A stretch of 64,000 nt of DNA from CAZKWG01 sp964615375 (GTDB lineage Bacteria > Myxococcota_A > UBA796 > CAZKWG01). The notes under the pieces were generated by a model that was given only the letters and a program-made list of their open reading frames with translations, was not told where the DNA came from and ran no database searches. The stretch lies in the NCBI GenBank assembly GCA_964615375.1, contig CAZTOW010000048.1:1-64000 (forward strand), in the 5' to 3' direction. Each line of letters opens with the position of its first letter. Position 1 is the stretch's first letter. A program made the position numbers and the translations under genes. Shown here one piece after another: positions 16,154 through 24,715 of the stretch.

Positions 16154-16242
16154 GGACCTCGTGCCCCTGTCTCTCGTCAACGACCCTACCAGAGTACCCC
16201 TGGGATCGCCAGCGCATTCCCTTCCCTCTGCTGGGTCAAGCC

Positions 16243-16809
16243 TCAGCCCCCCTTCAAGACCGCCTTGATCACGTCGTAGTCCGCGTCGCTCACCGCTCCC
16301 ATGCGCACGCAGGAGAGGTTGCCCTCCGGGCTCACGAAGAGGTGCAGCGGCAGCACGGCGCTCGCGTCCAGGCCCACGCTCTCCAACCAGGGGTTGAGCT
16401 GGTCCAGGCTCTGGATGCGCACGCTCTCCGGGGTGGTGGGGTGGGTCTGCCGGAACTTCGCTACGTCGTCCGCGGTCGCGTCCACGCTCATGAACTGCAG
16501 GTCCACGGGCGCGCCGTCGCCCGAGAGCTTCGTCTCCCAGCTCTGGATGCGCGGCATCTCCTCGATGCAGGGGCCGCACCAGGTCGCCCAGACGTTGACC
16601 CAGCGCCAGCCGGTGCCGTTGCCGGGCACAGGGCCGTCCAGCAGGGGGTAGGCGAAGGGGCGGTTCGGGCGCGCCTCGCAGAACTCGGCGGCGCTGACCT
16701 CCTTCTTGGGGGCGGCGGCGACGGCGTCCACGCGGGTGGGGGCGGTGGCGGTCGGCTTCGAGCCGCCCTCGCAGGCGGCCAGCAGGATTACAAGCGGCAG
16801 TCGATCCAT
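16243..16809 (-). CDS. TlpA/ResA-like thioredoxin-fold lipoprotein
   Basis: This is a 188-residue periplasmic thiol-disulfide oxidoreductase candidate. It begins MDRLPLVILLAACEGG, with the lipobox LAAC and Cys13 for lipidation. The thioredoxin motif WATWCGPC lies at 74-81, and the cis-Pro region appears as ASAVLPLHLFVSPEG. Such proteins reduce disulfides, for example in apo-cytochrome c, or act on other exported proteins. It overlaps the upstream OmpA-like gene by 22 bp and is third in the operon starting with the VKOR-DsbA fusion, so an oxidising and a possible reducing enzyme are made together. An extra Cys44 may have a structural role. Confidence 0.88.
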   Translation of the reverse strand: MDRLPLVILLAACEGGSKPTATAPTRVDAVAAAPKKEVSAAEFCEARPNRPFAYPLLDGPVPGNGTGWRWVNVWATWCGPCIEEMPRIQSWETKLSGDGAPVDLQFMSVDATADDVAKFRQTHPTTPESVRIQSLDQLNPWLESVGLDASAVLPLHLFVSPEGNLSCVRMGAVSDADYDVIKAVLKGG

Positions 16810-17489
16810 GCGATGAACGCGCTCCGGTTCAGTTCCTGGGACGAGCAGCTATCGGCGGCGCCGCTGCGCTGCCACTGGCAGAACTGGTCGTCGAGCTGCG
16901 CGAACTCCTCGCCGAGCCACAGCAGCCCGACCTCCTTGTCCAGGTCGGGGTCGTTGAAGGTGGTCTTGACGTGGTCGATGACCGCCTTCGCCCGGCGCTG
17001 GGAGAGGTCGCGGTTGTAGACCTCCGAGCCCTCCGGGCTGGAGCGCGACACGACGAAGAAGTAGCTCGCGCCACGCTGATCGGCGAAGACCTTGTCGATG
17101 AGCGCGAGGTCCTGCGGGTCGAGGTCGGCCGACTCCTTCTCGAACTGCACGATGCCCGCGCGCTCGGAGAGCGGCGTGAACAGCGCGTTGAAGTCCGAGC
17201 CGGCCAGGGTCGCGACGCTCTTGGCCTCGAGCGGCTGGCAGCCGCGCACCTCGCCCGTGCTGAGCAGCCCGCAGCTCTGCAGCACGCGGCGCAGCACCTT
17301 CTTCAGCTCCATCGAGCAGTAGCCCTCGTCGGACGCGCTGGCGACGGCGACCTCCGGGGCCTCGGTGGTGGAGGCGGTGGCCTCGATCTCGGCGAGTCGG
17401 TCCTTGGCCCCGCTCACCCACACGATGGGCGGGAGCGAGGGGAGGAGCAGGGTGAGCGCGCCCAGTCCCCAGTGCAGCGCCTTGTTCAT
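16788..17489 (-). CDS. Exported OmpA-like C-terminal domain protein
   Basis: From ATG 17489 the product has 233 residues. A signal anchor or signal peptide (MNKALHWGLGALTLLLPSLP) is followed by a Thr/Glu/Ala linker, a Cys-containing middle (YCSMELKKVLRRVLQSCG) and an OmpA/MotB-like domain. The domain reads VQFEKESADLDPQDLALIDK, then YNRDLSQRRAKAVIDHV. These domains hold peptidoglycan. Several Cys residues (around 60, 75, 85, 205, 215 and 230) fit its place between two thiol enzymes. An equally good start lies 18 nt upstream at 17507, because the ribosome site and start are duplicated. Role unknown; envelope attachment is inferred. Confidence 0.78.
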   Translation of the reverse strand: MNKALHWGLGALTLLLPSLPPIVWVSGAKDRLAEIEATASTTEAPEVAVASASDEGYCSMELKKVLRRVLQSCGLLSTGEVRGCQPLEAKSVATLAGSDFNALFTPLSERAGIVQFEKESADLDPQDLALIDKVFADQRGASYFFVVSRSSPEGSEVYNRDLSQRRAKAVIDHVKTTFNDPDLDKEVGLLWLGEEFAQLDDQFCQWQRSGAADSCSSQELNRSAFIAWIDCRL

Positions 17490-17519
17490 GACAGGCCTCC
17501 CGTTCATCACAGGCCTCCC
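17484..17519 (-). repeat. Tandem 18-bp duplication of ribosome site plus start codon
   Basis: On the minus strand GGGAGGCCTGTGATGAAC is followed directly by GGGAGGCCTGTCATGAAC (17 of 18 identical). Each copy has a GGGAGG ribosome site and an in-frame ATG for the OmpA-like gene. The first ATG (17507) also overlaps the VKOR stop as TGATG. The two starts would give proteins differing by six residues. Confidence 0.85.
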
Positions 17520-18799
17520 TGGCGCGCCGCCGGCTGCGGCGCCACCTTGTTGTCGAGCAGGCGGGACAGCGCGTAGTCCATCCCGATGTCGGTGTCCTCG
17601 TCGCAGAGCTTCTTGCCGTCCACGTAGATCTGCGGCGTCATGACCCGCAGCTGGTTGGCGACGGCCCAGCGCAGGGACTTGTTCAGCTTGGACGCCGTCT
17701 GCTTGGAGCCCACGCAGCCCTTGAGATCGGGGAAGGCCGCCGTCACCATGCTCGCCGCCGCCGCCGGGTCGTTCGTGGACGCCGTGCGGATCTGCTCCTG
17801 GTTCTCAAAGGCCCAGTCGATGACCGCGTCCGCCTTCGGGCCGGCGCAGATGACCGCCTCGCTGATCGTGCAGGCGCCCGGGTGCAGGCTGGTCTGGACC
17901 ATCCAGTTGCAGCTGCTGTCCAGCGGGAAGAGCACGATCTTGCGGTTCATCTTCTCGCCGAGGCCCGAGGCCTCCAGGCGGTTCTCGAAGGCGCGGCAGG
18001 AGGGGCAGAGCGGATCGAGCACCTCGATGGCCTCGCGCCCGCCCGGGTTCTGGTCGAGCTGGATCATCACGCCATACGGATCCTCGGGCTTCGCCAGCTC
18101 GCCGCAGGTGCCCACGTAGCCGGAGAAGTCCGGCGCGACCGCGAAGTAGAGCAGCACGGGCACGCCCACGAAGCCGACACCCTGCGCGAAGGAGAGGGCG
18201 TGGTCGCCCATGCCCGACTGGGCGGAGCTCTCCGCCTCCGGCTCGTCCACCGGGTGGCGGCGGGCGCGGGGGTCGAAGGCGTGGGGGTCATAGGCCGGCG
18301 CCTCGGGGCCCGCCTTGGCCCAGAAGCCGATGGCCCCGACGAGGGCGAAGGCGCTGGACAGGTAGATGCCGATGCAGAGCTTGCAGGCGGCGTCGAGCTC
18401 GACCAGCGAGAGGTAGCCCATCACCACGCTGGTGAGCGCGGGCAGCATGGCCGCGGCGACGAGGTAGCCGGCCAGGCCCTTGTCGGCCTCGCGCCGGTTG
18501 ACCAGGGCGTCCATCCCGCGGAAGAGCAGGTAGGCGAAGACCCCCATGGCCGGCAGGCTGACCGGGAGCCCGCCCCACAGCGCGGTGCGGAACACCGACG
18601 AGTAGGGGCTCATCATCGTCGTGTGGCAGCCCGAGGTGCCCGAGACGTCCGTGCCCGTCAGCCCAGGGATGAACGAGCAGTGGATCCCGTGGACCTGGCG
18701 GTCCAGGTGCTGCACGAAGTCATAGGTCGAGAAGCTCGCGAACAGGAACCCCGCCGCGGCGGCGACGGAGAACAGCACGAGGAAGGGGCGCGCGCGCAT
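17507..18799 (-). CDS. Vitamin K epoxide reductase-DsbA-like thioredoxin fusion
   Basis: This is a 430-residue polytopic protein that would form disulfides in exported proteins and pass electrons to quinone. The N-terminal VKOR domain has loop Cys41 and Cys58 and the quinone-proximal motif CKLC (139-142), with about five hydrophobic segments up to residue 160 and another near 205-222. The C-terminal thioredoxin-like domain has DPLCPSCRAF, with the CPSC pair at 265-268, and further Cys residues. Fusion of VKOR to its thioredoxin partner is known in several bacterial groups. It heads a three-gene unit with a good sigma-70-type promoter at 18830-18858. The start ATG at 18799 gives a normal N-in topology. 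Confidence 0.93.
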   Translation of the reverse strand: MRARPFLVLFSVAAAAGFLFASFSTYDFVQHLDRQVHGIHCSFIPGLTGTDVSGTSGCHTTMMSPYSSVFRTALWGGLPVSLPAMGVFAYLLFRGMDALVNRREADKGLAGYLVAAAMLPALTSVVMGYLSLVELDAACKLCIGIYLSSAFALVGAIGFWAKAGPEAPAYDPHAFDPRARRHPVDEPEAESSAQSGMGDHALSFAQGVGFVGVPVLLYFAVAPDFSGYVGTCGELAKPEDPYGVMIQLDQNPGGREAIEVLDPLCPSCRAFENRLEASGLGEKMNRKIVLFPLDSSCNWMVQTSLHPGACTISEAVICAGPKADAVIDWAFENQEQIRTASTNDPAAAASMVTAAFPDLKGCVGSKQTASKLNKSLRWAVANQLRVMTPQIYVDGKKLCDEDTDIGMDYALSRLLDNKVAPQPAARQGGL

Positions 18800-18829
18800 G
18801 ATGGCCTGAGCCTCCAGCCGGGTGCCCTA

Positions 18830-18858
18830 AGCATACGCGCTTTGTTTGTCAACCTCAA
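18830..18858 (-). promoter_or_regulatory. Sigma-70-type promoter for the VKOR operon
   Basis: On the minus strand TTGAGG (18858-18853) and TATGCT (18835-18830) are separated by exactly 17 bp in a locally AT-rich 146-bp intergenic region. The predicted start lies near 18823, giving a leader of about 24 nt before the ATG at 18799. An overlapping TTGACA four bases further in lacks a suitable -10. Confidence 0.6.
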
Positions 18859-18945
18859 ACGTAGGATATGGAGTGCTGCTATTGACATGCCAAATGTGAT
18901 GATTAGCGTATTTCGAGGCGTGGTCCCCGTAGAAGCTCCGCTCCC

Positions 18946-20085
18946 TCAGGCCGCCGCGCGCCGGTCCAGGTCCAGGAGCGGGTAGCGCTCGGGAGAGACG
19001 TGGTTCATCCCGGCGTCCACGAACCACAGGCCGCCCTCCCCCGCCGCGGCGCCGGCGAGCCCGTGGGCGTAGGCGACCCGGCGCCCGTCCGTGCGCAGGT
19101 GGCGCAGCACCCCGTCCTCGCTCGCGGCCCCGTCGGCCCAGGCGGGCATGAGCGAGCGGCTCTTGTGGTCGCGGACGTGGCCGATGATCTGCGTGAGGCC
19201 GTGGGGCAGGCCGCGGGGATCGAAGCGTCGGCGCCGCGGGCCCTCGAAGTCGGCCGGGGCCCCCAGGTCCGGGTCGGCCGCCCGGTGGTAGAGCGCGCCC
19301 CCGCCCTCTCCGGTCGCCGCGCTGCCCGGCTCGTGGAGCGCGGGCACGGTGAGCGGGCCCTCCCCCCAGGCGGTCACCGCCCGGTCCAGCGCGGCGTTCA
19401 GCGCCTCGGCCACCGCCCCGGCCTCCCCCCGGGCCGAGGGGGGCAGGCCCAGCGCCTCCAGCTCCCGGTGGGTGACCCCCGCGTGCAGGGTGAGCAGGTC
19501 GCGCGCCGCCGCCCAGGCCATGCGCAGGCGCCCGGCCCGGAGCAGCTCCCGCACCACCACCCGCTGCTCCACCGAGAAGGCGGCGAAGTCCCGCGCCGCC
19601 ACCTCCGCGGTGGGGAACATGGGGAAGTCCGCCAGGAAGGCCCGCTCCTGCTCCGGGTCCGTGCCCGTGGCGCGGTAGATCGCGGTCGCTCGCGCCTGCG
19701 CTCGCGCCCAGGTGGGCTCGTCGAGGTCGCAGAGCTCGCCCACGCGCCCGAGATCGTGGTTCCCCGCCAGGATCACCACCTGATCGGGCGGGTGCGCGGC
19801 CAGCCAGCAGATCAGGGCGAGCCCGTCGCGCGCCGCCGCCTGCCGCTCGGAGATCCTCCCCCAGTCGAAGTGGTCCCCGATGCTGACCAGCAGCACCTCG
19901 GGCGAGAGCCGCCCCTCGGCCGTGAGCAGCCCTCGCCGCGCGAACAGCGTGAGGAAGGTCTCCAGCGGGGCCTGCGGATCGCCCACCACGAGGCGTCGCG
20001 CGCGCGGGTGCTCGTCGGGGTGGCGCGCGATCTGCGGCGTCTGGGCGAGCGAATGTGCGAGGTCGAGGGCGGCGCGAAGGGGCAT
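18946..20085 (-). CDS. Calcineurin-like metallophosphoesterase
   Basis: This is a 379-residue cytoplasmic protein of the binuclear metallophosphatase superfamily. The metal-binding blocks appear in order: VVGDPQAP (33-40), SIGDHFDWG (68-76), LAGNHDLG (107-113) and, near the C-terminus, GHVRDHKSR and the closing YAHGL segment. The first block has Gln where Asp-x-His is usual after GD, so the first metal site may be altered. Substrates in the family include phosphoproteins, nucleotides and nucleic acids; none is indicated here. A Ser/Thr kinase is encoded 17 kb away, but no link is implied. The gene is monocistronic and divergent from the lipoprotein gene at 20145. Confidence 0.85.
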   Translation of the reverse strand: MPLRAALDLAHSLAQTPQIARHPDEHPRARRLVVGDPQAPLETFLTLFARRGLLTAEGRLSPEVLLVSIGDHFDWGRISERQAAARDGLALICWLAAHPPDQVVILAGNHDLGRVGELCDLDEPTWARAQARATAIYRATGTDPEQERAFLADFPMFPTAEVAARDFAAFSVEQRVVVRELLRAGRLRMAWAAARDLLTLHAGVTHRELEALGLPPSARGEAGAVAEALNAALDRAVTAWGEGPLTVPALHEPGSAATGEGGGALYHRAADPDLGAPADFEGPRRRRFDPRGLPHGLTQIIGHVRDHKSRSLMPAWADGAASEDGVLRHLRTDGRRVAYAHGLAGAAAGEGGLWFVDAGMNHVSPERYPLLDLDRRAAA

Positions 20086-20144
20086 CGAAGATCTCTATCC
20101 CACCTCGACGAGGTCGCGTCTATACTCGACGCGGGGAGGTAGGG

Positions 20145-20546
20145 ATGGCGCTCAGCAGGGTGGTGATCTTCGCGCTGATCGGGTCGCTCGAGGGGTGCGG
20201 GCCGAAGGTCGTGGTCGGGGACTGGGAGACCGGGAACCTGCCCGAGGAGGAGTCGGGCGGCGCAGACAGCGCGGACTCCGCGGAGGAGGAGGACGAGCAC
20301 TCCTGCGATCAGGTCGCCCTGGACCTGCTCGGCCCCGAGGCGCCGATCGTCGGCGACACCTGGACCATCTGGGTGGACTGCGACGGCACCCGCCTGCTGG
20401 GCCCGATGGTCGTGCGCTTCGAGCCGAGCGACTTCGCGGTGGTCGACGACAACGTCGCCGTCTTCCAGTACGCGGGGACGGCCACGCTGAACGTGCGATC
20501 GGGGGTGTACGACCTGGACACCGAGGTGACGGTCACGGAGGAGTAG
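20145..20546 (+). CDS. Small lipoprotein with acidic linker
   Basis: The 133-residue product starts at ATG 20145 after a strong GGGAGGTAGGG ribosome site. The lipobox is LEGC (Cys18). The mature N-terminus is a flexible acidic linker (EEESGGADSADSAEEEDEHS), and the rest is a compact beta-rich domain with strands such as TWTIWVDCD and AVFQYAGTATLNV, like an Ig-type fold. Function is unknown; an outer-membrane lipoprotein is likely. Its last 14 bp overlap the convergent FAD-oxidoreductase gene. Confidence 0.75.
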   Translation: MALSRVVIFALIGSLEGCGPKVVVGDWETGNLPEEESGGADSADSAEEEDEHSCDQVALDLLGPEAPIVGDTWTIWVDCDGTRLLGPMVVRFEPSDFAVVDDNVAVFQYAGTATLNVRSGVYDLDTEVTVTEE

Positions 20547-21816
20547 GCATCTCCCCGGTGAGCCGCCGCGCCCGAGCCTCGAAGGCCGGGATCTTCGCCG
20601 GATCCCGCGGGAAGGTCTGGTAGAGCGCATACAGCGCCCCGAGGCGCGTCACCATGGGCGCCATGGCCACCGCCACCTTCGGGCTGGTCAGCAGCCCGCG
20701 CGCGAGCAGGGGGAGCTCGGCGAGGTCCGGGAACAGCAGGCGCTGGTCGAGCCCCTTGCGGGAGAGCCCGGGGGACATGAGGCCGGAGCTCATCATCAGC
20801 GCGGTGTGCTCCGGCGTGAGCTCCGAGGAGAAGCGGCAGAACATGGCGGCGCCGGCCAGCGAGCCGCCATGTGCGCGCTGCCACTGGTAGTTGTAGTCCT
20901 CGGGCGTGCCGCCCCCGGCGAGCGCGTCGATGAGCATCCGCGCCGCCACCATGCCGGCCCCCACGCCCGATCCGTGCATGCCGTAGACCTGCCCGGCCGC
21001 GTCGCCGAGCAGCGCCACCTGCCCCGTGCCCAGCCGGCCAGGAGCCGCGACGAGGGGGATGGGGCGCGCGCCGCCGAAGAGCCGCTCGCCTACCCAGGGC
21101 TGCTCGCTCACGAAGCGGTCGAGGAGCTGCCGGCCCGAGGGCTTGCCCAGGGCGGGGATGGAGCCGGTGAGCAGCGAGACCTCGTCCCCGTCCAGGCGCA
21201 GGTTCACGATGCTGTAGCCGCCCGCCACGCAGGTGAAGCAGAGCGTCTCGCCGAGCGGGATCTCGTGCTGCTGGAAGAAGCGCTCGGCTGCCTGCCGGTC
21301 GCGGACCTGCCGCACCTCCTGGGCCGCCACGCAGATCTCCTCCGGGCGGGGGCGCGCGACGTCCAAGAGCCCGAGGCCGCCGAGCCCGGAGGCGTCGGCC
21401 AGGAAGCGGGGGCGGAGGGGGCCGTGCTCCGTCTCCAGGACGCCGTCCGACCAGCCGAGGGCCTTGCTCTGGCGCAGCTCGGCCCCGGCGGCGCGCGCGC
21501 GGTCCTGCAGGCGCGCCACGAGGAGGCGCATGTCCACCTCCAGCAGCTCGTGGTCCCGCACCACGCTGCGGGTGGGGCCCCAGCCGGCGACGAGGTGCAT
21601 GGGGACGCGCTCCCCGCGCAGCTCGGGCGGGCGCGGGCGATCGACCCCCGCGGCGTCGAATTGCCAGCCCGCGACCCCGTTGACCCAGCGTGCCCCGGCC
21701 TCCCCCAGCGGGCGGCTGTCCAGCCCGATGACCTTCATCCCCCGCTCGGCCGCCAGCGCCGCCGCGAGGGCGCCCGCGCTTCCGAGGCCGATCACCACCA
21801 GATCGCAGGCGTCCAT
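20533..21816 (-). CDS. FAD-dependent oxidoreductase (geranylgeranyl reductase/PHBH-like)
   Basis: This is a 427-residue flavoprotein. The Rossmann fingerprint VVIGLGSAGALAAALAAERG lies at 7-26. The second FAD contact, VALLGDAAGQVYGMHGSGVG, follows in the middle, typical of the p-hydroxybenzoate hydroxylase/geranylgeranyl reductase superfamily. The C-terminal 130 residues are helical and carry the WQRAHGG segment. The start is ATG 21816; the frame extends upstream to 21993, but the fold begins at 21816. The substrate is not evident. Members reduce isoprenoid double bonds, halogenate or hydroxylate aromatics. It is divergent from the MCE gene at 21890. Confidence 0.85.
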   Translation of the reverse strand: MDACDLVVIGLGSAGALAAALAAERGMKVIGLDSRPLGEAGARWVNGVAGWQFDAAGVDRPRPPELRGERVPMHLVAGWGPTRSVVRDHELLEVDMRLLVARLQDRARAAGAELRQSKALGWSDGVLETEHGPLRPRFLADASGLGGLGLLDVARPRPEEICVAAQEVRQVRDRQAAERFFQQHEIPLGETLCFTCVAGGYSIVNLRLDGDEVSLLTGSIPALGKPSGRQLLDRFVSEQPWVGERLFGGARPIPLVAAPGRLGTGQVALLGDAAGQVYGMHGSGVGAGMVAARMLIDALAGGGTPEDYNYQWQRAHGGSLAGAAMFCRFSSELTPEHTALMMSSGLMSPGLSRKGLDQRLLFPDLAELPLLARGLLTSPKVAVAMAPMVTRLGALYALYQTFPRDPAKIPAFEARARRLTGEMPTPP

Positions 21817-21889
21817 GCCGGGCCCCTCCGGGTAGTCAGGCGCGCTCTGAGGAGCTATGTAATCCGGCAGCGTCTCTCTCGGAGCGTCG

Positions 21890-22978
21890 ATGGCCCGCAG
21901 CACCGCACAGGACGTCAAGGTCGGAATCTTCGTCCTCGTGCTGCTCACGGCGCTGGTCGCGACCCTGTGGATCATCGGTGGATCCTCGGACATGTTCGAG
22001 GGTCGCTATACGCTCAACGGCAAGTTCGCCGACGTCGCCGGCCTCAAGGAGGGCGCGGTCGTGCGCCTGGCCGGCTGGGACGTGGGCGAGGTGAGCGCGA
22101 TCCGCTTCGGGGAGAGCCTTGACGAGAAGGAGATGCTCGTCGAGATGAGCGTGCTGGACCGCTACCGGCCGCGCATCCGCCAGGACTCCGAGGCGCGCAT
22201 CGAGACCGAGGGCGTGCTGGGCGACAAGTACATCAGCATCACCATCGGGTCGCCGTCGAAGCCCGAGATGGGCGACGGCGAGTGGCTGGGCACGCGCAAC
22301 CCGCTGAACCTGCTGGAGTACCAGAAGACCGCGACGGACCTGCTCGCCAACACGACGAACATCAGCCGCAAGGTGGACATGCTGCTGGGCAGCGACCAGG
22401 AGGCGGCCCAGGCCAGCCTGGCCCGCAGCTTCCAGCACATCGAGGAGATGCTGGCGGCGGCGAAGACGGGCGGGGGCCTGCTGCACACCCTCATCTACGA
22501 CGAGGCGCTGGCGCGGCAGCTCAAGAGCACCGTGGGCAACCTGCAGACCGCCTCGGAGGGGCTGGAGGACGTCTCCAACGAGATCCGTAGCGGCGACGGG
22601 CTGGCGCACCAGCTCATCTACGGCGAAGAAGGCGCGGATCTCGCTCGCGAGCTCAAGGATCTGGCTGGCGCGCTCGACCAGCTCACCAATGACCTGAAGA
22701 ACGAGGACAGCGTGGTCCACGCGCTGCTCTACGAGCCGGAGAAGGCTCAGCTCGTCGATGATCTGGCCGTCACGGCCGCGCAGCTCCGACTGGCCAGCGA
22801 GGCCATCAGCAAGGGGGAGGGCACCGCGGGGCTGCTGGTGAACGACCCGCAGCTCTACGAGGACCTGCGCGCGCTGGTCGGCGGCGCCCAGCGCAACAAG
22901 CTGCTCCGCGCCTACATCCGGGCGACCGTCCGAAAGGCGGAGGAGCAGGACGCGGGGGCCTGGGAGCCTGTACAGTAG
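21890..22978 (+). CDS. MlaD/MCE-family protein
   Basis: This is a 362-residue membrane-anchored substrate-binding protein of the mammalian-cell-entry type. One N-terminal membrane helix (about 10-31) precedes the MCE domain (about 39-115), which contains GKFADVAGLKEGAVVRLAG and ETEGVLGDKYISITIG. The long C-terminal part is helical and has two LLHTLIY/LVHALLY-like repeats (GGGLLHTLIYDEALARQL, DSVVHALLYEPEKAQLV) and GTAGLLVNDPQLYEDL, all common in delta-proteobacterial MlaD proteins. MCE proteins move lipids between membranes with an MlaE/MlaF ABC transporter; neither is encoded here. An ABC-2-type permease gene follows 33 bp downstream. Confidence 0.92.
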   Translation: MARSTAQDVKVGIFVLVLLTALVATLWIIGGSSDMFEGRYTLNGKFADVAGLKEGAVVRLAGWDVGEVSAIRFGESLDEKEMLVEMSVLDRYRPRIRQDSEARIETEGVLGDKYISITIGSPSKPEMGDGEWLGTRNPLNLLEYQKTATDLLANTTNISRKVDMLLGSDQEAAQASLARSFQHIEEMLAAAKTGGGLLHTLIYDEALARQLKSTVGNLQTASEGLEDVSNEIRSGDGLAHQLIYGEEGADLARELKDLAGALDQLTNDLKNEDSVVHALLYEPEKAQLVDDLAVTAAQLRLASEAISKGEGTAGLLVNDPQLYEDLRALVGGAQRNKLLRAYIRATVRKAEEQDAGAWEPVQ

Positions 22979-23011
22979 CGGGCCCGGGGCGCTGTCTCGG
23001 GTGGAGGGTCG

Positions 23012-24712
23012 GTGGGTACGCTCTCGGTCCTGCTCTGGCCGCGGCTGATGGGGCTGTGGAACCGCTGGCGTCGCGCGAGCGGCGCCGAGCGCGGCACCAT
23101 CCTGTTCTTCGCCTTCTCCGGCCTGGTCTTCTGGCTGGGGATGTTCGGGGGGGTGGGCTGGCTGGTCCAGATGTTCCACGAGGTGGAGGTCTTCGGCCCC
23201 ATCCTCACGCGCAAGCTGCTGGAGCTCCTGCTGCTGAGCCTGTTCGGGCTCCTGCTCTTCTCCAACGTGGTGACCGCGCTCTCGACCTTCTACCTGGCGG
23301 AGGACCTGGAGCTGGTGCTCTCGCTGCCGGTGGACCGGCCGGTGCTCCACGGCGCGCGGCTGCTGGACACGATCGGGCAGTCCAGCTGGATGGTGGCCGT
23401 CTTCGGGCTGCCGGTCTTCGTGGTCTACGGGGTGGTCTACCAGGCGGGGCCGATCTACTACGCGGCGATGCTGGTGGTGATGGCGGCCTTCGTGGCCATC
23501 CCGGCGAGCGTGGGCGTGAGCGTGGCCAGCGTGCTGGTCAGCACGTTCCCGGCGCGGCGCATCCGGGAGCTGCTGGCGCTTGTGGGCGTCATCGCCATCG
23601 TCCTGCTCTTCGTGCTGCTGCGCGTGGTGCGGCCGGAGCGGCTGCTGGACGCGGACAATTTCGAGAATCTGGCGGCCTACGTGGCCGAGCTCCAGACCCC
23701 GGTGCCGCTGCTCACCCCGCCCCGCTGGGCGGCGGACGTGCTGCTGGCGCTCCTCCAGGAGCGCGCCTTCCCCTGGGAGGAGTTCGGGCTGCTGATGACC
23801 GGGGCCGTGGCGATGACCGGCATCGGGCGCTGGATCACGGCCGCCCTCTACGACCAGGGCCGCGCCCGCGCCCAGGAGGCCCGCGCAGCCCGGCTGGCTC
23901 GGGCCGGCTGGCTGGACACGGCCATCGCGATCTGGACCCGCCCGCTCCCCGAGGTGGGCCGCGCCCTGGTGGAGAAGGACGCCAAGACCTTCGTGCGCGA
24001 TCCCGCCCAGTGGAGCCAGCTCTTCCTGCTCGGCGCCATCGTGATCATCACGCTGGTCAGCGTGACGGCGCTGCCCACCGACCTGCTGCGCGGGCCCTGG
24101 GGCGGGGTGTGGCGCAACGTGCTCTCCTTCCTCCTGCTGGGCCTGATCGGCTTCATCATGGCGGCGGTGGCGGCGCGCTTTCAGCTCCCGGCCATCTCGG
24201 TGGAGGGTCGCGCCTTCTGGATCGTGCGCACCGCCCCCATCGACCCGCGGCGCTTCCTCTGGGCCAAGGTCTGGCCCGGCCTGGTGCCCATGCTGGTCAT
24301 CGGCGAGACCCTGGCGCTGGCGTCCACGCGCATCCTCGAGGCGGGGCCCTTCCTGATGGGCCTGGCCGCCTGGACGGCCTTCATCCTGGCCTTCGGCATC
24401 TCCGGCGTGGCGGTGGGGCTGGGCGCGCTCTACCCGGACTTCCGCCTGGACAACGCCGCGCGCGCCGCCGCCGGGCCCACCGGCCTGCTCTTCATGGTGG
24501 CCTCGCTGTCCCTGGTGGCGCTGGTCATCCTCATCGAGGCCCTGCCGGTGTACCTCTTCCTCGGCGCCCTGGTGCGCGAGCGGGCGTTGACCGCCGCCGA
24601 CTGGGCGGGCGTGGTGCTGCCGCTGCTGGCGGCCGGCGGCGTCTGCGTGGCGGCCACGGTGCTCCCCATCCGCCGCGGCGCGCGGGTGCTCTGGGAGCGC
24701 GAGCACATCTGA
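23012..24712 (+). CDS. ABC-2-type transporter permease
   Basis: This is a 566-residue integral membrane protein with about 12 hydrophobic segments. The first is ILFFAFSGLVFWLGMFGG; a central soluble stretch (about 255-330, with DPAQWSQLFLLG) and a second block of segments follow. The NVVTALSTFYLAEDLELVLS region, with paired gating-like motifs and FWIVRTAPIDPRRFLWAK, is typical of large ABC-2 permeases. No ATPase lies next to it; the nearest is the ABC ATPase at 54249-54929. It starts with GTG at 23012 after GGAGG and may be co-transcribed with the MCE gene. Cargo is unknown. Confidence 0.82.
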   Translation: MGTLSVLLWPRLMGLWNRWRRASGAERGTILFFAFSGLVFWLGMFGGVGWLVQMFHEVEVFGPILTRKLLELLLLSLFGLLLFSNVVTALSTFYLAEDLELVLSLPVDRPVLHGARLLDTIGQSSWMVAVFGLPVFVVYGVVYQAGPIYYAAMLVVMAAFVAIPASVGVSVASVLVSTFPARRIRELLALVGVIAIVLLFVLLRVVRPERLLDADNFENLAAYVAELQTPVPLLTPPRWAADVLLALLQERAFPWEEFGLLMTGAVAMTGIGRWITAALYDQGRARAQEARAARLARAGWLDTAIAIWTRPLPEVGRALVEKDAKTFVRDPAQWSQLFLLGAIVIITLVSVTALPTDLLRGPWGGVWRNVLSFLLLGLIGFIMAAVAARFQLPAISVEGRAFWIVRTAPIDPRRFLWAKVWPGLVPMLVIGETLALASTRILEAGPFLMGLAAWTAFILAFGISGVAVGLGALYPDFRLDNAARAAAGPTGLLFMVASLSLVALVILIEALPVYLFLGALVRERALTAADWAGVVLPLLAAGGVCVAATVLPIRRGARVLWEREHI

Positions 24713-24715
24713 GGG

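Noticed and set aside
18882..18910. A plus-strand TTGACA with a possible -10 in the VKOR upstream region.
   Set aside because: The -10 (AGCGTA) is poor and no plus-strand gene follows before 20145, so only the minus-strand promoter was kept.
21836..24706. A minus-strand open frame of about 950 residues opposite the MCE and permease genes.
   Set aside because: The His/Gln/Arg-rich translation is the usual shadow of a GC-rich membrane-protein gene; both plus-strand genes have clear family motifs.
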